From Massilia sp. H6 (GTDB lineage Bacteria > Pseudomonadota > Gammaproteobacteria > Burkholderiales > Burkholderiaceae_D), in contig NZ_CP103371.1 of NCBI RefSeq assembly GCF_024802625.1, forward strand, positions 1,054,001-1,118,000: 64,000 bases of DNA, read 5' to 3'. Made by a program: the position numbers and the translations under genes. Position 1 is the first letter of the stretch. Each line of letters begins with the position of its first letter. Below are positions 9,975-19,601 of this stretch, in pieces. The notes under the pieces are model-generated. The model did not search any database and was not told the DNA's origin. It saw only the letters and a program-made list of their open reading frames with translations.

Positions 9975-12296
9975 ATGCAGAACCTCCTTCATAACCTTAA
10001 TCCTGAGCAACTTGCCGCCGTTACCCTGCCATCGCAGAGCGCGCTGATTCTTGCGGGCGCCGGTTCCGGCAAGACCCGCGTGCTGACGACGCGCATTGCC
10101 TGGCTGGTCCAGACCGGTCAGGTCTCGCCCGCGGGCATCATGGCGGTCACGTTCACGAACAAGGCGGCCAAGGAAATGCTCACCCGTCTGTCGTCGATGT
10201 TGCCAATTAATACGCGCGGCATGTGGATCGGCACCTTCCACGGCCTGTGCAACCGGCTGTTGCGCACGCACTACAAAGACGCGGCGCTGCCGCAGACCTT
10301 CCAGATTCTCGACTCGCAAGACCAGCTCTCGCTCATCAAGCGCATGCTCAAGGCCGCGAACGTCGACGACGAGAAGTATCCGGCCAAGAATTTGATGTAC
10401 TTCATCAATAATGCAAAGGACCAGGGCTTGCGTGCGGGCGCCGTCGAAGCCTACGATCCGATCGAGCGCCGCATGGTCGAGCTCTACGAGCTCTACGACC
10501 AGCAATGCCAGCGCGAGGGCGTGGTCGATTTTGCCGAGCTGCTGCTGCGCTCGTACGAACTGCTGGCGCGTAACGGACCGCTGCGCCACCATTACCAGAT
10601 GCGCTTCCGCCACATCCTGGTCGACGAGTTCCAGGATACCAACGACCTGCAATACAACCTGCTCAAGCTGCTCGCCGGCCACGACCAGGAAGGCGGCGGC
10701 GCCATCTTCGCCGTCGGCGACGACGACCAGAGCATCTATGCCTTCCGCGGCGCCAACGTCGGCAACATGCAGGCTTTCGAGCGCGATTTCCGGGTCCAGA
10801 ATTTGATCAAGCTGGAGCAGAACTACCGCTCGCACGGCCACATCCTGGACAGCGCCAACTTCCTGATCGCCAATAACACCAAGCGCCTGGGCAAGAACTT
10901 GCGTACCGATGCAGGGCAGGGCGAGCAGGTGCGCATCTACGAAGCGTCGAGCGACCTCGAAGAAGCACAGTGGATCATCGAAGAAACCAAGAGCCTCATG
11001 AACGAGGGCCTGGCGCGCAGCGAGATCGCGGTCCTGTACCGCTCCAACGCGCAAAGCCGCGTGATCGAGCATGCGCTGTTCGCGGCCGGGCTGCCCTATA
11101 CCGTCTACGGCGGCCTGCGCTACTTCCAGCGCGCCGAGGTCAAGCACGCGATCGCTTACCTGCAGCTGATGGACAACCCGCACAACGATTCGGCCTTCTT
11201 GCGCGTGGTGAATTTCCCTACCCGCGGCATCGGCGTGCGCTCGATCGAGCAGTTGCAGATGGCGGCCGACAGCTATGGCGTGTCGCTGTTCGCGGCGGTA
11301 CCCTACATGACCGGCAAGGCCGGCACTTCGCTGGGCAATTTCGTCAAGCTGATCGAATCGGCGCGCTTCGAGACCCAGCAACTGGCGCTGCCCGAGATGG
11401 TGCGCGTGGTGCTCGAGCGCAGCACCCTGCTCGATTTCTATGCCAAGGAAAAAGAAGGCGCCGACCGCATCGAAAACCTCGAGCAGATGGTCAACGCCGC
11501 CACCCAGTTCGTGCAAGAAGAAGGCTTCGGCCAGTTCGCCCCGGCCCACCTCGGCCCGCAGGCGCTGCCGCAGGCTGGCGAGGCGGTGATCTATCAAGAC
11601 GGCATCGAAGTGTTCGAGGCCGATGCGCCGCTGGCAACCGTCATGTCGCCGTTGTCGGCCTTCCTGTCGCATGCCTCGCTCGAGGCGGGCGGCACCCAGG
11701 CCGAGGCGGGCCAGGATGCACTGCAGCTCATGACGGTGCACTCGGCCAAGGGCCTGGAGTTCGACGCCGTGTTCATTACCGGCCTCGAAGAAGGTTTGTT
11801 CCCGCACGAAAGCAGTGCCCGCGAACTCGATGGCGTCGACGAAGAACGGCGCCTGATGTACGTGGCGATCACGCGCGCGCGCCGCCGTTTGTACATGAGT
11901 TTTACCCAGCAGCGCATGCTGCACGGGCAAACCCGCTTCAACATGAAGTCGCGTTTCTTCGAAGAGCTGCCCGAGGAAGCCCTCAAATGGCTGTCGCCGC
12001 GGGTGCAGGCCAACTGGTTCGCCGGGCGCAAATCCACCACGGCCTGGGACGACGCCGCCTTCCGCGATGGCGGCAGCGACAACCGCATCGCGCAGCAGAT
12101 CACGCAGAAATCGGCCAACGGCCACAGCTCCGGCTGGCGCGTGGGCGAATCGGTGGCGCATGCCAAGTTCGGCGAAGGCGTGATCGTGAATATCGAAGGC
12201 GGGGCAGGAGCCGCGCGCGCCCAGATCAATTTTGGGTCGGCAGGAATGAAGGTACTCGATCTGTCGGTGGCCAAGCTCGAGCGCCTGGGGCGCTAA
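9975..12296 (+). CDS. uvrD: ATP-dependent DNA helicase, UvrD/PcrA/Rep family
   Basis: A superfamily 1A 3'-5' helicase of 773 residues for nucleotide excision and mismatch repair. Motifs in order: Q-motif region LNPEQLAAVT, Walker A AGAGSGKT (near residue 30), Ia AVTFTNKAAKEM, Walker B LVDEFQDTND, III GDDDQSIYAFRGA, IV EQNYRS, V LMTVHSAKGLEFD and VI ERRLMYVAITRARRRLY. The C-terminal tail (VGESVAHAKFGEGVIVN...) is the Tudor-like RNA-polymerase-binding region seen in UvrD/PcrA. It lacks a proper ribosome binding site. Confidence 0.94.
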   Translation: MQNLLHNLNPEQLAAVTLPSQSALILAGAGSGKTRVLTTRIAWLVQTGQVSPAGIMAVTFTNKAAKEMLTRLSSMLPINTRGMWIGTFHGLCNRLLRTHYKDAALPQTFQILDSQDQLSLIKRMLKAANVDDEKYPAKNLMYFINNAKDQGLRAGAVEAYDPIERRMVELYELYDQQCQREGVVDFAELLLRSYELLARNGPLRHHYQMRFRHILVDEFQDTNDLQYNLLKLLAGHDQEGGGAIFAVGDDDQSIYAFRGANVGNMQAFERDFRVQNLIKLEQNYRSHGHILDSANFLIANNTKRLGKNLRTDAGQGEQVRIYEASSDLEEAQWIIEETKSLMNEGLARSEIAVLYRSNAQSRVIEHALFAAGLPYTVYGGLRYFQRAEVKHAIAYLQLMDNPHNDSAFLRVVNFPTRGIGVRSIEQLQMAADSYGVSLFAAVPYMTGKAGTSLGNFVKLIESARFETQQLALPEMVRVVLERSTLLDFYAKEKEGADRIENLEQMVNAATQFVQEEGFGQFAPAHLGPQALPQAGEAVIYQDGIEVFEADAPLATVMSPLSAFLSHASLEAGGTQAEAGQDALQLMTVHSAKGLEFDAVFITGLEEGLFPHESSARELDGVDEERRLMYVAITRARRRLYMSFTQQRMLHGQTRFNMKSRFFEELPEEALKWLSPRVQANWFAGRKSTTAWDDAAFRDGGSDNRIAQQITQKSANGHSSGWRVGESVAHAKFGEGVIVNIEGGAGAARAQINFGSAGMKVLDLSVAKLERLGR

Positions 12297-12302
12297 CATC
12301 CT

Positions 12303-12324
12303 GGACGGTGGCTCACCACCGTCC
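12303..12324. terminator. Hairpin between convergent uvrD and BPSS1780-type genes
   Basis: A perfect 9-bp stem GGACGGTGG/CCACCGTCC (12303-12311, 12316-12324) with a CTCA loop lies in the 57-base gap between converging genes. There is no T-run, so it may be a weak terminator or an RNA-end stabiliser. Confidence 0.55.
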
Positions 12325-12353
12325 GCACTTGCTGGTTGGGCGTCGTTGCGCCC

Positions 12354-13133
12354 TTATTTGTCCAGGCTGACCTTGCCGGCGCCGCCATCGGCCGGCTTGC
12401 CGAAGATCTGGCGGTAGCCCGCATACATCGCGCACTGCAGCAGCAAGATGAACAAGAAGATCAGCCACATGATCACCACCCGCGTGATGTTCGAGGTGCC
12501 CAGCAGCAGCGTGACCACCATGCAGATCCCGAAGAAGATCGCGAACCATGCCAGCAGCAGCACAATGAACACGCGGGCGCTGCGCACCACGGCGAAGAAG
12601 CTGTAGAAGACCGCCTTGCCCGGTCCCATTTTCTGCCAGTAGGTGAGCGGGGCGGCGAAGCACAGCGCCATCAGCGCCGCCACGTCCAGCCCGAAGATCG
12701 CGAACATGGCCAGCACGTCGGAGCCGGCCACCTGCGGCTGGCCGCCCTCGCGGCCCTGGCGCGCCACCTGTTCCCAAAAGCCCGGGTCGACCGCAAAGCG
12801 GGTGACCAGCGCCATCAACAGCGACACGCCCAGGTAGATCAGGCCGACCTTGCACAAATCCAGCACCACCGGCTTGCGAAAACCCGTCAGCAGCACCGCG
12901 GGCGAGACCCGTTCGCCGTTCTCGATCATCAGGCACGCCTTCATGAAGGCCATCGAGAACGAGGGAATCAGGACCACCGCGACCATGGGCCCAAGCAGGG
13001 GTACGGCGCTGATGCCGATGCTGACCAGGATATTCGCGAACAGCAGCGTGGTCAGCGCGGCCGGTTGTTTGCGGAATAGTCCGGCGCCTTGCTTGAGCCA
13101 GAGCCAGCCAGTGATTGCAGGAAGTGAGTTCAT
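12354..13133 (-). CDS. BPSS1780-type integral membrane protein
   Basis: A 259-residue inner-membrane protein with about five to six hydrophobic segments, among them [58 protein letters not shown] and [20 protein letters not shown]. It matches my recollection of the BPSS1780 family of Burkholderiales, whose function is unknown. Its ATG overlaps the thrB TGA (ATGA), so the two are translationally coupled. Confidence 0.8.
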   Translation of the reverse strand: MNSLPAITGWLWLKQGAGLFRKQPAALTTLLFANILVSIGISAVPLLGPMVAVVLIPSFSMAFMKACLMIENGERVSPAVLLTGFRKPVVLDLCKVGLIYLGVSLLMALVTRFAVDPGFWEQVARQGREGGQPQVAGSDVLAMFAIFGLDVAALMALCFAAPLTYWQKMGPGKAVFYSFFAVVRSARVFIVLLLAWFAIFFGICMVVTLLLGTSNITRVVIMWLIFLFILLLQCAMYAGYRQIFGKPADGGAGKVSLDK

Positions 13134-14089
13134 ACGGGAAGCTCCGGCGCGCCGCTTGCGATACGCTCGCGCAGGATGCGTTCAAAATGGGTGGGGTCGT
13201 GGGGCGTGAGCAGTTCGGCTGCACGCGGCAAATGAAGATCGTACAGGCGCGAAAGCCAGAAGCGCAGCGCGCCGGCGCGCAGCAGCGGCTGCCACGCGCG
13301 GTGTTCGTGCGGCGTAAACGGACGCACCGCATGGTAGGCGTCGAGCAGGGCTTGCACGCGCGCCGCATCGAGCCTGCCCGTGGCCAGGTCGATGCACCAG
13401 TCGTTGACGGTGACGGCGACGTCGAACAGCCAGGTATCGACGCCGGCGAAATAAAAATCGAAGCAGCCGGTCAGGCGTTCGCCTTCGAACATGACGTTAT
13501 TGCGAAACAGGTCGGCGTGCACCGGTCCACGGGTCAGCGCGGCATAGTTCGCGGTCGCGGCAAATGCGCGCTGGTAGGCTAGCTCGGTGCGTAGCAGCGC
13601 AGCCTCGCTGCCGGAAAGGAAGGGCAGCACCTGCGGGGCGGTGGCCACCACCCAGTCGAGACCGCGCAGGTTCGGCTGCACCATCGGAAAGTCTTGTCCG
13701 GCCAGGTGCATGCGCGCCAGCATGGTGCCAACTTCGGCGCAGTGCACCGGCTGCGGATCCATTTGCGATGCCCCGCTCAGGCGGCTGACGATGATGGCCG
13801 GCTTGCCTTGCAGCGTGACCACCAGCTCGCCGTCCAGGTTCGCCACCGGCGCCGGCACCGGAATGCCGCGCTCGGACAAATGCCGCATCAACTGTACGTA
13901 GAAGGGCAGTTGTTCGATGCCGAGGTTCTCGAAGATCGTCAGGACAAACTCGCCACGCTCGCAGGTGAGAAAGAAATTGCTGTTGTCGATGCCGGAAGAA
14001 ATGCCCTGGAGCGCGAGGGCGCGGCCTAGGGGGAACTGCTTGATCCACTGGGAAAGGTCGTCCAGCGAAACCGCGGTGAAAACTGCCAT
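13130..14089 (-). CDS. thrB: Homoserine kinase, ThrB type II (aminoglycoside phosphotransferase fold)
   Basis: A cytoplasmic kinase that phosphorylates L-homoserine on the path to threonine. The 319-residue protein is the APH-fold form used by pseudomonads and betaproteobacteria, not the GHMP form of E. coli. Motifs: [26 protein letters not shown] (ATP-binding start) and the Brenner motif [14 protein letters not shown] near residue 190, followed by [18 protein letters not shown]. The start at 14089 gives the usual MAVFTAV N-terminus. It is co-transcribed with the downstream membrane protein. Confidence 0.93.
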   Translation of the reverse strand: MAVFTAVSLDDLSQWIKQFPLGRALALQGISSGIDNSNFFLTCERGEFVLTIFENLGIEQLPFYVQLMRHLSERGIPVPAPVANLDGELVVTLQGKPAIIVSRLSGASQMDPQPVHCAEVGTMLARMHLAGQDFPMVQPNLRGLDWVVATAPQVLPFLSGSEAALLRTELAYQRAFAATANYAALTRGPVHADLFRNNVMFEGERLTGCFDFYFAGVDTWLFDVAVTVNDWCIDLATGRLDAARVQALLDAYHAVRPFTPHEHRAWQPLLRAGALRFWLSRLYDLHLPRAAELLTPHDPTHFERILRERIASGAPELPV

Positions 14090-14115
14090 GTGCCTAGCAA
14101 CAAAGGTGAAGGTCG

Positions 14116-14133
14116 GCTGCCGCGCGCGGCAGC
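14116..14133. repeat. GC palindrome between the DUF2782 gene and thrB
   Basis: GCTGCCGCGCGCGGCAGC is a perfect 18-base palindrome in the 52-base gap between two co-directional genes. There is no T-run, so a terminator is doubtful; it may be an attenuating or stabilising hairpin. Confidence 0.45.
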
Positions 14134-14141
14134 GCCAGGGA

Positions 14142-14636
14142 TTATTTTTTCTCGACGACTTGCAGCGGCGGCGGGGGCGGCGCGTCGGCGCGGGGCGGCA
14201 CACCCGCCTTGGCTGGCGCTGGCGCGGTTGCCGACGGATCGGGGGGCGCCTCTTTCTTCGGATTGCCAAAGTCAAATTCCAGGACCTGCCATTGCGGCGC
14301 GCGGATCGCGCTGCTTTGGGCATCGCCGGGTTGGGCATTTCCTGCAGGCACGTGAGGCTTCATGATGTAGCGGCTTTTGCCGCTTTGCACTTCTACTTCT
14401 TTGACCGTGCCATCGTTGCCGCGCCGCTCGATAATGCGGGTGCGCTCGCGCGGCGGGATGGTAGTGGTCGGGGTATCGCTGCCTGGCTCGATGCGATCGA
14501 GTCGCGGCGGGGTCTGGGCCGGCCGCTGCTGTGCTGATTGCTGCTGGGTTGGCTGTTGCGCCTGGGCCGATACCGCTCCGGCATGGGCAAGCAGGCACAG
14601 CGACAGGAGTTTCAGGCAGGAAGAAGTGCGCAACAT
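14142..14636 (-). CDS. DUF2782 family secreted protein
   Basis: A 164-residue protein with a signal peptide ([18 protein letters not shown]), a Gln/Pro-rich linker and a small conserved core ([30 protein letters not shown]) typical of DUF2782, then a Pro/Ala-rich tail ending [11 protein letters not shown]. Function is unknown. In Burkholderiales this gene commonly lies between polA and thrB, as here. The ATG at 14636 starts the signal peptide and has AGGGTG upstream. Confidence 0.82.
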   Translation of the reverse strand: MLRTSSCLKLLSLCLLAHAGAVSAQAQQPTQQQSAQQRPAQTPPRLDRIEPGSDTPTTTIPPRERTRIIERRGNDGTVKEVEVQSGKSRYIMKPHVPAGNAQPGDAQSSAIRAPQWQVLEFDFGNPKKEAPPDPSATAPAPAKAGVPPRADAPPPPPLQVVEKK

Positions 14637-14813
14637 GGTGGTCACCCTGGTATCGTTTGGTTCATTGTAACAAACACGGTCGCTTCCCTGTGAAAAGTGT
14701 GTGCCGATCCATGGTGGCGCCCGCCATGGTCCGTGCGTTGCCGAGGCTGATTCTGCGATAATGCCGGACACCTTGGCGCGGCCGCGCCGGCTCTCTACTT
14801 ATTATGTCGCCCC

Positions 14814-17597
14814 ATGGAAAATACCCTGCTGCTTGTTGACGGTTCCAGTTATCTCTACCGTGCCTTCCACGCGCTGCCCGACCTGCGTAGCCCGGACGGA
14901 TTCCCGACCGGCGCCATGCACGGCATGGTCAACATGCTGCGGCGCCTGCGTGCAGATTTTCCAGCGGCATATATCGCCTGTGTGTTCGATGCCAAGGGCA
15001 AGACTTTCCGTGACGACCTTTACCCAGAGTACAAGGCGACGCGCGCCTCGATGCCGGAAGACCTGGGCCGGCAAATCGAGCCGATCCACGAAGTCGTGCG
15101 CCACATGGGCTGGCCGATCTTGATGGTCGACGGCGTCGAGGCCGACGATGTGATCGGCACGCTGGCAGTGCAGGCAAGCGCGCGCGGCATGAAGACCGTG
15201 ATCTCCACCGGCGACAAGGATCTGGCGCAGCTGGTTAACGACAAGGTCATGCTGATCAATACGATGAGCAACGAAAAGCTCGACGAAGCCGGCGTGATCG
15301 CCAAGTTCGGCGTGCCGCCGAACCGCATCATCGACTACCTGACCCTGGTTGGCGACACGGTCGACAACGTGCCTGGCGTGAGCAAATGCGGCCCGAAAAC
15401 CGCGGTCAAGTGGCTGTCCCTGCACGGCTCGCTCGACGGCGTGCTGGAAAACGCCCATGCCATCGGCGGCGCGGTCGGCGAGAACCTGCGCGCCGCGCTC
15501 GAGTGGCTGCCGAAGGGCCGCGAGCTGATCACCGTGAAAACCGACTGCGACCTGGTGAGCCACGTGATCTCGTTCGAAGAGACCCTGGTGGGCCGCCCCG
15601 AAAATGCCGATGCCCTGCGCGAGTTCTTCCAGCGCTACGGTTTCAAGACCATGCTGCGCGACCTGGGCGGTGCCGCACGCGCCGATGGCGCCGTGGCGCC
15701 GGCCCGTGGCGCCGGCCCCGGCGGCGCCGCGCTCAACTCGCCCGAAGGTGCGTCCGGTACTGCCGCAACGCTGCCAGGCCTGGCGATCGTCAAGGGCGAG
15801 TACGAAACCGTGCTCACCATTGAAGCGCTCGACAAATGGCTGGCGCTGGTCGGTGCCGCCGAACTCACTTCGGTCGATACCGAAACCACCTCGCTCGACC
15901 CGCTCACCGCCGAGATGGTCGGCATTTCGCTGTCGGTAGAGGCCGGCAAGGGCGCCTATATTCCGCTGGCACACCGCTATGCCGGCGTGCCCGAGCAGCT
16001 CGGGCGCGAGCACGTGCTCGAGCGCATGCGCCCCTGGCTCGAAAACCCGGCCAAGCCCAAGCTCGGGCAGAATCTGAAGTACGACATGCACATCTTCGAA
16101 AACCATGGGATCAAGCTCAAGGGTATCGTGCATGACACGCTGCTGCAGTCGTATGTCTTCGAGTCGCACAAGCCGCACGACATGGACACCATGGCGATGC
16201 GCCACCTCGGCTACACCACGATTCCTTTTGCGGATGTATGCGGCAAAGGCGTCAACATGATCTGCTTCGACCAGGTCGAACTCGGACGCGCCACCGAATA
16301 CGCCGCCGAGGATTCCGACATCACGCTGCGGCTGCACGGGGCGATGCTGGGCCATGTCGAAGCCGACCAGGGCCTGGCTTATATCTACCGCAATATCGAG
16401 ATGCCGACCATGGAAGTGCTGCAGAAGATCGAGCGCAACGGCGTGCTGATCGACGCGGCACTGCTGCAGGTGCAGTCGGCAGAGCTGGGTGCGCGCATCA
16501 TGGAACTCGAGCAGCAGGCCTACGAGCTGGCCGGCGGCCCGTTCAACCTCGGTTCGCCCAAGCAGATCGGCGAAATTTTCTTCGGCAAGCTTGGCCTGCC
16601 GGTGGTCAAGAAGACCGCCACCGGCGCGCCATCCACCGACGAAGAAGTGCTGCAGAAGCTGGCCGAGGATTATCCGCTGCCAAAGATCCTGCTCGAATAC
16701 CGCGGCATGTCCAAGCTCAAGTCGACCTATACCGACAAGCTGCCAAAAATGGTCAATGCCAGGACCGGCCGCGTGCATACCAATTATGCGCAGGCCGTGG
16801 CGATCACCGGGCGCCTGTCCTCGAACGAGCCGAACCTGCAGAACATCCCGGTGCGCACCGCTGAGGGGCGCCGCATCCGCGAAGCCTTCATCGCGCCGCC
16901 CGGCAGCCGGATCGTCTCGGCCGACTATTCGCAAATCGAGCTGCGCATCATGGCGCATATCTCGGGTGACCCGGCCATGCTGAAAGCCTTTGCCGATGGC
17001 GAAGACATCCACAAGGCCACCGCCGCCGAGATCTTCGGTATCAACCCAAGCGAGGTGCAGAGCGAGCAGCGCCGCTACGCCAAGGTGATCAACTTCGGCC
17101 TGATCTATGGCATGAGCGCCTTCGGCCTGGCCCAGAACCTTGGCATCGAGCGCGCCGCCGCGGCCAGCTACATCGACCGCTATTTCGCCCGCTTCGCCGG
17201 CGTCAAGCAGTACATGGACGAGACCCGGCTGCAGGCCAAGGCGCGCGGCTACGTGGAGACCGTGTTCGGCCGCCGCCTGTGGCTGCCCGAGATTAACTCT
17301 CCCAACGGCCCGCGCCGCGCCGGCGCCGAACGCGCGGCGATCAATGCGCCGATGCAGGGCACTGCGGCCGACCTGATCAAGCTGGCCATGATCGCGGTGC
17401 AGGGCTGGCTCGAGGCCGATGGACTGGCCACCCGCATGATCATGCAGGTGCACGACGAACTGGTGCTCGAGGTGCCTGAAAGCGAACTGGAACTGGTGCG
17501 GGTAAAGCTGCCGGAGCTGATGGCGAAGGTGGCGACCCTGAAGGTGCCGCTGCTGGCCGAGACCGGAGTGGGGCCGAACTGGGAGCAGGCGCACTAG
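14814..17597 (+). CDS. polA: DNA polymerase I
   Basis: A 927-residue repair and Okazaki-processing polymerase. The N-terminal 5'-3' exonuclease has LLLVDGSSYLYRAFHA, DAKGKTFRDDLYPEYKATR and EADDVIGTLA. The 3'-5' proofreading domain keeps its exo motifs (TSVDTETTSLDPL near residue 355 and GQNLKYDMHIFENHG near 416), so proofreading is probably active. Polymerase motifs follow: A, SADYSQIELRIMAHIS; B, RRYAKVINFGLIYGMSAFG; and C, MQVHDELVLEV. An Ala/Gly/Pro linker (about residues 290-320) joins the first two domains. Confidence 0.97.
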   Translation: MENTLLLVDGSSYLYRAFHALPDLRSPDGFPTGAMHGMVNMLRRLRADFPAAYIACVFDAKGKTFRDDLYPEYKATRASMPEDLGRQIEPIHEVVRHMGWPILMVDGVEADDVIGTLAVQASARGMKTVISTGDKDLAQLVNDKVMLINTMSNEKLDEAGVIAKFGVPPNRIIDYLTLVGDTVDNVPGVSKCGPKTAVKWLSLHGSLDGVLENAHAIGGAVGENLRAALEWLPKGRELITVKTDCDLVSHVISFEETLVGRPENADALREFFQRYGFKTMLRDLGGAARADGAVAPARGAGPGGAALNSPEGASGTAATLPGLAIVKGEYETVLTIEALDKWLALVGAAELTSVDTETTSLDPLTAEMVGISLSVEAGKGAYIPLAHRYAGVPEQLGREHVLERMRPWLENPAKPKLGQNLKYDMHIFENHGIKLKGIVHDTLLQSYVFESHKPHDMDTMAMRHLGYTTIPFADVCGKGVNMICFDQVELGRATEYAAEDSDITLRLHGAMLGHVEADQGLAYIYRNIEMPTMEVLQKIERNGVLIDAALLQVQSAELGARIMELEQQAYELAGGPFNLGSPKQIGEIFFGKLGLPVVKKTATGAPSTDEEVLQKLAEDYPLPKILLEYRGMSKLKSTYTDKLPKMVNARTGRVHTNYAQAVAITGRLSSNEPNLQNIPVRTAEGRRIREAFIAPPGSRIVSADYSQIELRIMAHISGDPAMLKAFADGEDIHKATAAEIFGINPSEVQSEQRRYAKVINFGLIYGMSAFGLAQNLGIERAAAASYIDRYFARFAGVKQYMDETRLQAKARGYVETVFGRRLWLPEINSPNGPRRAGAERAAINAPMQGTAADLIKLAMIAVQGWLEADGLATRMIMQVHDELVLEVPESELELVRVKLPELMAKVATLKVPLLAETGVGPNWEQAH

Positions 17598-17671
17598 AAA
17601 ATGCGCGCCGGCCCGCACGTGGTGGCGACTTTGCTACTATTGCAAGCCTGTCCAACTACACCGGGGTGCCC

Positions 17672-18556
17672 ATGAAAGATCTCATCAGCGATGCCGAAAG
17701 CCTGGTGCCTGCCAGCGCGTTCGGCGACGGCGTCGACCGCCGCGTCTTTTTAAAGGCTGCCCTGGGCAGCGGCTTTGCCGTGGCCGCGCTGCCGGTGGTG
17801 GCCCAGACCCAGATCCAGACCTCGACCGAGGGCCTGGACGCGGCCGATCACATCATCGTGATCAATGGCCAGGACGTGCCAGTCTATCGCGCCCAGCCCA
17901 AGGACCGCAGCAAGCTGCCGGTGGTGCTGGTGATCTCCGAGATCTTCGGCGTGCACGAACACATCAAGGACGTGGCGCGCCGTTTGGCCAGGGCCGGCTA
18001 CATGGCCGTCGCGCCGGACCTGTTCGTGCGCCAGGGCGACGCGGCCAAGGCGCCCGATGTCGCTACCCTGATCAAGGAGATCGTCGCCAGGACCCCGGAC
18101 GCGCAGGTCATGTCCGACCTCGATACGGTCGTTGCCTGGGCCAGGCAGCGCGGCGGCAATACCGACAAGCTGGGCATCACCGGATTTTGCTGGGGCGGCC
18201 GCATCACCTGGCTGTATGCGGCGCACAATCCGAACGTCAAGGCCGGCGTGGCCTGGTATGGCCGCCTGGTGGGCGAGGCCAACGCGCTCCAGACCCGGCA
18301 CCCGATCGACATCGCCCAGGCGCTGAAGGTGCCGGTGCTCGGCCTGTACGGTGCCAAGGACGGCGGCATCCCGCTGGAATCGGTCGAGCGCATGCGCCAG
18401 GCGCTCGATACCGGCAACAGCAAGTCGATGATCCATGTGTATCCGAATTCGGGCCATGCCTTCCATGCCGATTACCGTCCCAGCTTCAATGCCATTGACG
18501 CGCAGGACGGCTGGGCCAAGGCACTGAACTGGTTCGCCAGGCACGGCGTGGCCTGA
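17672..18556 (+). CDS. Dienelactone hydrolase family protein with Tat-like leader
   Basis: A 294-residue alpha/beta hydrolase. The N-terminus carries DRRVFLKAALGSGFAVAALPV, a twin-arginine-type export signal ending near VVAQ. The catalytic Cys is in GFCWGG (near residue 173), with Asp in YGAKDGGIP and His in NSGHAFHADYRP, the dienelactone hydrolase triad. Substrate unknown; the usual reaction is hydrolysis of lactone or ester bonds. The ATG at 17672 follows GGGG-rich sequence; GTG at 17666 is an alternative. Confidence 0.88.
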   Translation: MKDLISDAESLVPASAFGDGVDRRVFLKAALGSGFAVAALPVVAQTQIQTSTEGLDAADHIIVINGQDVPVYRAQPKDRSKLPVVLVISEIFGVHEHIKDVARRLARAGYMAVAPDLFVRQGDAAKAPDVATLIKEIVARTPDAQVMSDLDTVVAWARQRGGNTDKLGITGFCWGGRITWLYAAHNPNVKAGVAWYGRLVGEANALQTRHPIDIAQALKVPVLGLYGAKDGGIPLESVERMRQALDTGNSKSMIHVYPNSGHAFHADYRPSFNAIDAQDGWAKALNWFARHGVA

Positions 18557-18573
18557 TCCCGCACGGACGTACA

Positions 18574-18599
18574 GCCGGGCAGGTTACAATGCCCGGTTT
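18574..18599 (+). terminator. Possible terminator after the dienelactone hydrolase gene
   Basis: A 7-bp stem CCGGGCA/TGCCCGG (18575-18581, 18590-18596) with an 8-base loop is followed by TTT. It is short and its T-run is weak, but it lies 18 bases after the stop codon. Confidence 0.45.
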
Positions 18600-18655
18600 G
18601 CGGCCCAGGTCCTGGGTTGTGAGTCAGACCAGAACAATAAGCTTGACCCGACCCG

Positions 18656-19444
18656 ATGCCCGACCTGTCTTTCGACCCGATACTTAGTTCCATCCTGCTG
18701 GCGACCGTGATCGCCGGCGCCGTCAGCATCACGGGCGCTGCCATCTTCTCGTTCACGCTGCTGTCAAAAGTGGTGGAGCGCATGGTCAGCCTGTCGGTCG
18801 GCATCATGCTCGCCACTTCGCTGCTGCACGCGCTGCCCGAAGCCTTCGAATCCGGTGCCGACCCGCGCAGCCTGTTCGCTACGCTGCTCGGCGGCCTACT
18901 GGCCTTTTTCGTGCTCGAGAAGCTGGCCATCCTGCGCCACTCGCACCACCACGAAGGCGACGGCCATCACCATGCGCACGGCCACGACGCGCACCAGGCG
19001 GGCAAGTCGGGCTGGATGATCCTGCTTGGCGACTCCATGCACAACTTCACCGACGGCATCCTGATCGCCGCCGCCTTTTTGGCCAACCCGGAGCTGGGCA
19101 TCCTTACCGCGCTGGCCATCGTCGCGCACGAGATCCCGCAGGAGATCGGCGACTTCATCGTGCTGCTCAATGCCGGCTTCTCGCGCACGCGCGCCTATGT
19201 CTTCAACCTGCTCAGCAGCGTGATGGCGGTGCTCGGCGGCCTGCTCGGCTATTTCACGCTCGACCAGGCCAGCGGCCTGATTCCCTACGTGCTGGTGTTC
19301 GCCTCGTCGGGCTTCATCTATATTGCGGTGAGCGACCTGATGCCCCAGATGCAGCGCCGCGCCACCGTCAGGGAGTCGGTTCCGCAATTGGTGCTGATCG
19401 CCCTCGGCGTGGCCATCGTGCTGGCCTTGAACCACGCCTATTGA
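18656..19444 (+). CDS. ZIP family metal (zinc) transporter
   Basis: A 262-residue inner-membrane transporter of the ZIP family, expected to bring Zn2+ (or related divalent metal) into the cytoplasm. About eight hydrophobic segments are visible. A His-rich loop (HSHHHEGDGHHHAHGHDAH, near residue 102) lies between segments 3 and 4. The metal-binding helices are SMHNFTDGILIAAAF and IVAHEIPQEIGDFIVLL. It lies directly upstream of a ZnuD-like receptor and a Zur-like regulator, which supports zinc. Confidence 0.9.
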   Translation: MPDLSFDPILSSILLATVIAGAVSITGAAIFSFTLLSKVVERMVSLSVGIMLATSLLHALPEAFESGADPRSLFATLLGGLLAFFVLEKLAILRHSHHHEGDGHHHAHGHDAHQAGKSGWMILLGDSMHNFTDGILIAAAFLANPELGILTALAIVAHEIPQEIGDFIVLLNAGFSRTRAYVFNLLSSVMAVLGGLLGYFTLDQASGLIPYVLVFASSGFIYIAVSDLMPQMQRRATVRESVPQLVLIALGVAIVLALNHAY

Positions 19445-19521
19445 GCGCGCGGCCGCGCCAGGTTCTACTCTGGCCCGCCCGATTACCCTGGATGTGAGCA
19501 GCGTCGCGCAGCATCGGTTGA

Positions 19522-19556
19522 GCTTTTAATGATAATGGCTTATCATTACCAAAAGC
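19522..19556. promoter_or_regulatory. Fur/Zur-family operator upstream of the znuD-like gene
   Basis: TAATGATAA (19527-19535) and TTATCATTA (19540-19548) form a perfect 9-bp inverted repeat around a 4-base spacer, flanked by a second layer GCTTTT/AAAAGC (19522-19527, 19551-19556). The sequence resembles Fur-family boxes and lies 54 bases before the receptor start codon. The receptor is His-rich and a Zur-like gene is nearby, so Zur is the likely ligand; Fur is the alternative. Confidence 0.7.
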
Positions 19557-19601
19557 GGGCGCACTGGCCCGATGCTCAACCACGATCAAGGAAGCCGCAC
19601 C

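Noticed and set aside
9726..12299. An 857-codon open frame antisense to uvrD
   Set aside because: It mirrors the codon pattern of a clear helicase gene. High third-position GC leaves long antisense frames open; it has no ribosome binding site and a low-complexity His/Gly/Ala/Arg composition.
14802..17618. A 938-codon open frame antisense to polA
   Set aside because: Same reason: a shadow of a strongly conserved gene, with no recognisable domain of its own.
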